A stretch of 64,000 nucleotides of DNA, from assembly GCA_944990035.1 (NCBI GenBank), contig CALYLX010000147.1:112477-176476 (forward strand), given 5' to 3'. Both the position numbers and the translations under genes were made by a program. This stretch comes from Clitopilus passeckerianus. Its lineage: Eukaryota > Basidiomycota > Agaricomycetes > Agaricales > Entolomataceae. Shown one piece after another: positions 62,650-64,000 of this stretch (positions within the stretch are counted from its first letter, which is position 1; each line of letters starts with the position of its first letter). A model generated the notes under the pieces. That model searched no databases. It was given only the letters and a program-made list of their open reading frames with translations, and had not been told where the DNA came from.

Positions 62650-62657
62650 TATAAAGG
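62650..62657 (+). promoter_or_regulatory. TATA box of aldo-keto reductase copy 2
   Basis: TATAAAGG lies 59 bases before the ATG, nearly the same spacing as in copy 1. Confidence 0.5.
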
Positions 62658-62708
62658 TGGAGGGCTGGAATGATGATGGTCAAGGGAAGCTCTTCCTAGA
62701 CTATCGAC

Positions 62709-63809
62709 ATGTCCTCTCAGCCAAAGTTTCCTACTCGTCAACTCGGAAAGAATGGTCCTACCGTTAGTGCGATAGGATTAGGTGCAATGGGTGTGTCTTT
62801 TAGTCCCGTTTATTGTAAACCCAGGAAGCTAAGTGATGACATGCAGGCATGGGTGCATACTATGGAAAGAGTGACGATAACGAGTCGTTGAAAACACTCA
62901 CCTACGCCGCTGATCGTGGTGTAACATTCTGGGACACCGCCGATATCTATGGCACGAGTACGCTCTTTCTCCTCTCTCTTGCTCTTTCAGATTCATCTTT
63001 ATCTATTATCTCCTATCTCTAGGTCAAGCTGTCCTTGGTCGCTGGTTTGCTGAAACTGGCCGCCGTAAGGAAATCTTTCTCGCCACCAAGTTCGGCGCGA
63101 TCAACCTAGATGGCGAAACACCTGAAGAACGTAATCGCCCCCACAGCGCCCCATCCTACATCCGTTCACAATTCAAGAAGTCCCTTGAGGCTCTGCACAC
63201 GGACTACATCGACTTGTACTACCAACATCGAGTCGATCCCAACGTGCCTATTGAGGTTGTTGTTGAGACTCTGAAAGAGTTTATTGACAACGGTCAGCTC
63301 AAGTGGATCGGGTTGTCCGAACCTAGCGTCGCCACGCTGAAGAGGGCGAAAGCCGTTCCCGGTGTTGGCGAGAAGGTCATCGCTGCCCAGATGGAGTTCA
63401 GCCCATTCGAAATCGACATCGAGAAGACTGGGTTCGTGGATGCGATCAACGAGCTCGGAATGGCGCTTGTTGCGTACTCCCCTCTTGCCAGAGGCTTGGT
63501 CACCGGAAGGTTCAGATCCCGCGCCGATTTTGAGGAAGGAGATTTACGACCTAACTATCTACCTCGTTTCTCCGAGGAGAACTTCCCAAAAAACGTGGCA
63601 GTCGCTGATAAACTCAAGGTCATAGCGGACAAATATAACGCTACGCCCGTCCAGATCACTATTGCGTGGATCTTGGCTGAGCATGAGAATTGTACGTTTT
63701 GTGCCTCTGGTCAACTTGCAATTGACTAACAGGTCTTCTCTAAGTCATCCCCATACCTGGCATCCGAAGTGTCGATCGGCTGGAGGATAATGCCAAGGGG
63801 CAGAATTGA
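62709..63809 (+). pseudogene. Aldo-keto reductase, copy 2, C-terminally truncated by a frameshift
   Basis: Exons 62709-62790, 62847-62957, 63023-63691 and 63745-63809 have the same structure as copy 1 and give 308 residues. The barrel is intact: TRQLGKNGPTVSAIGLGAMG, DRGVTFWDTADIYG, LATKFGAINLDG, FKKSLEALHTDYIDLYYQHR, LKWIGLSEPS, AYSPLARGLVTG, ITIAWILAEHENF, IPIPGIRSVDRLEDN. In the last exon a run of four G replaces the expected five, so translation ends GQN-stop at 63809, whereas copy 1 continues for about 45 residues (ELKLSPEDVKAIRQLVESAD...KEEWKGE). Homology carries on to about 63932 and a second, two-base deletion (TACGCTC-ATCC) restores the frame there. The protein may still fold, so a shortened enzyme is possible. 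Confidence 0.8.
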
Positions 63810-64000
63810 AGCTCTCGTCCGAGGACGTCAAGGCCATTCGACAGCTCGTCGAAAGTGCAGATGTCGCTGGTGATCGTTACGCTCATCCCTCCGGGAGATT
63901 GTATTTCGAAGGAAGAATGGAAAGGAGAGTAAATATAAGGCGCTGTATAGTTTATGTAGATTGGTTTCAAACATCAAATATGTCGTATTAGAAATGCTAC
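63810..64000 (+). other. Remnant of the reductase C-terminus and right edge
   Basis: Bases 63810-63932 still match the last exon of copy 1 (AIRQLVESADVAGDRYA is readable in the other frame). The remainder is 3' flank. Confidence 0.6.

Overview
This is a 64 kb piece of nuclear DNA from a filamentous basidiomycete, most likely an Agaricomycete. The genes are dense and interrupted by many GT-AG introns of about 45-70 bases. The families point the same way: a fungal NLR-type NTPase, a basidiomycete F-box/leucine-rich protein, DUF6534-like membrane proteins and cysteine-cluster proteins resembling those linked to KDZ transposons. Gene models were built by reading splice sites by eye. Where exon lengths and phases are quoted, they keep frame from ATG to stop.

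Left part (1-44.3 kb) holds single-copy genes, all with open frames: a partial glycosyltransferase-like type II membrane protein (-), cytosolic seryl-tRNA synthetase (-), a small acidic protein divergent from it (+), a serine-rich two-TM protein (+), a 4.6 kb repeat-bearing gap, an NLR-like STAND protein (+), the ER stress sensor IRE1 (-), a secreted pectin methylesterase (+), an F-box-like protein (+), the WD-repeat ribosome-biogenesis protein JIP5/WDR55 (+), an ALDH7-type aldehyde dehydrogenase (+), an unknown coiled-coil protein (+), a 3.3 kb gap, and the histone H3K4 methyltransferase SET1 (-).

Right part (44.3-64 kb) is different. It contains duplicated accessory genes, nearly every copy of which carries a small frame-breaking lesion: two inverted aldo-keto reductase copies (46.2-47.5 kb and 62.7-63.9 kb) bracketing a tandem array of three cysteine-cluster genes (48.2-52.8 kb) and two DUF6534-like multi-TM genes (53.1-58.8 kb). 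A 79-bp inverted repeat with a 435-bp spacer lies inside the cysteine-cluster array. A roughly 0.65 kb dispersed repeat occurs at 7.55-8.2 kb and, inverted, at 60.9-61.55 kb.

The genes do not form one pathway. Housekeeping (SerRS, JIP5), chromatin (SET1), stress signalling (IRE1), metabolism (ALDH7, pectinesterase) and self/non-self recognition (NLR) sit side by side, as is usual in fungi. The observations most worth following are the decaying duplicated block with its uncharacterised cysteine-cluster family, the palindromic elements in gene-poor DNA, and a SET1 intron flanked by a 13-nt direct repeat that looks recently gained.
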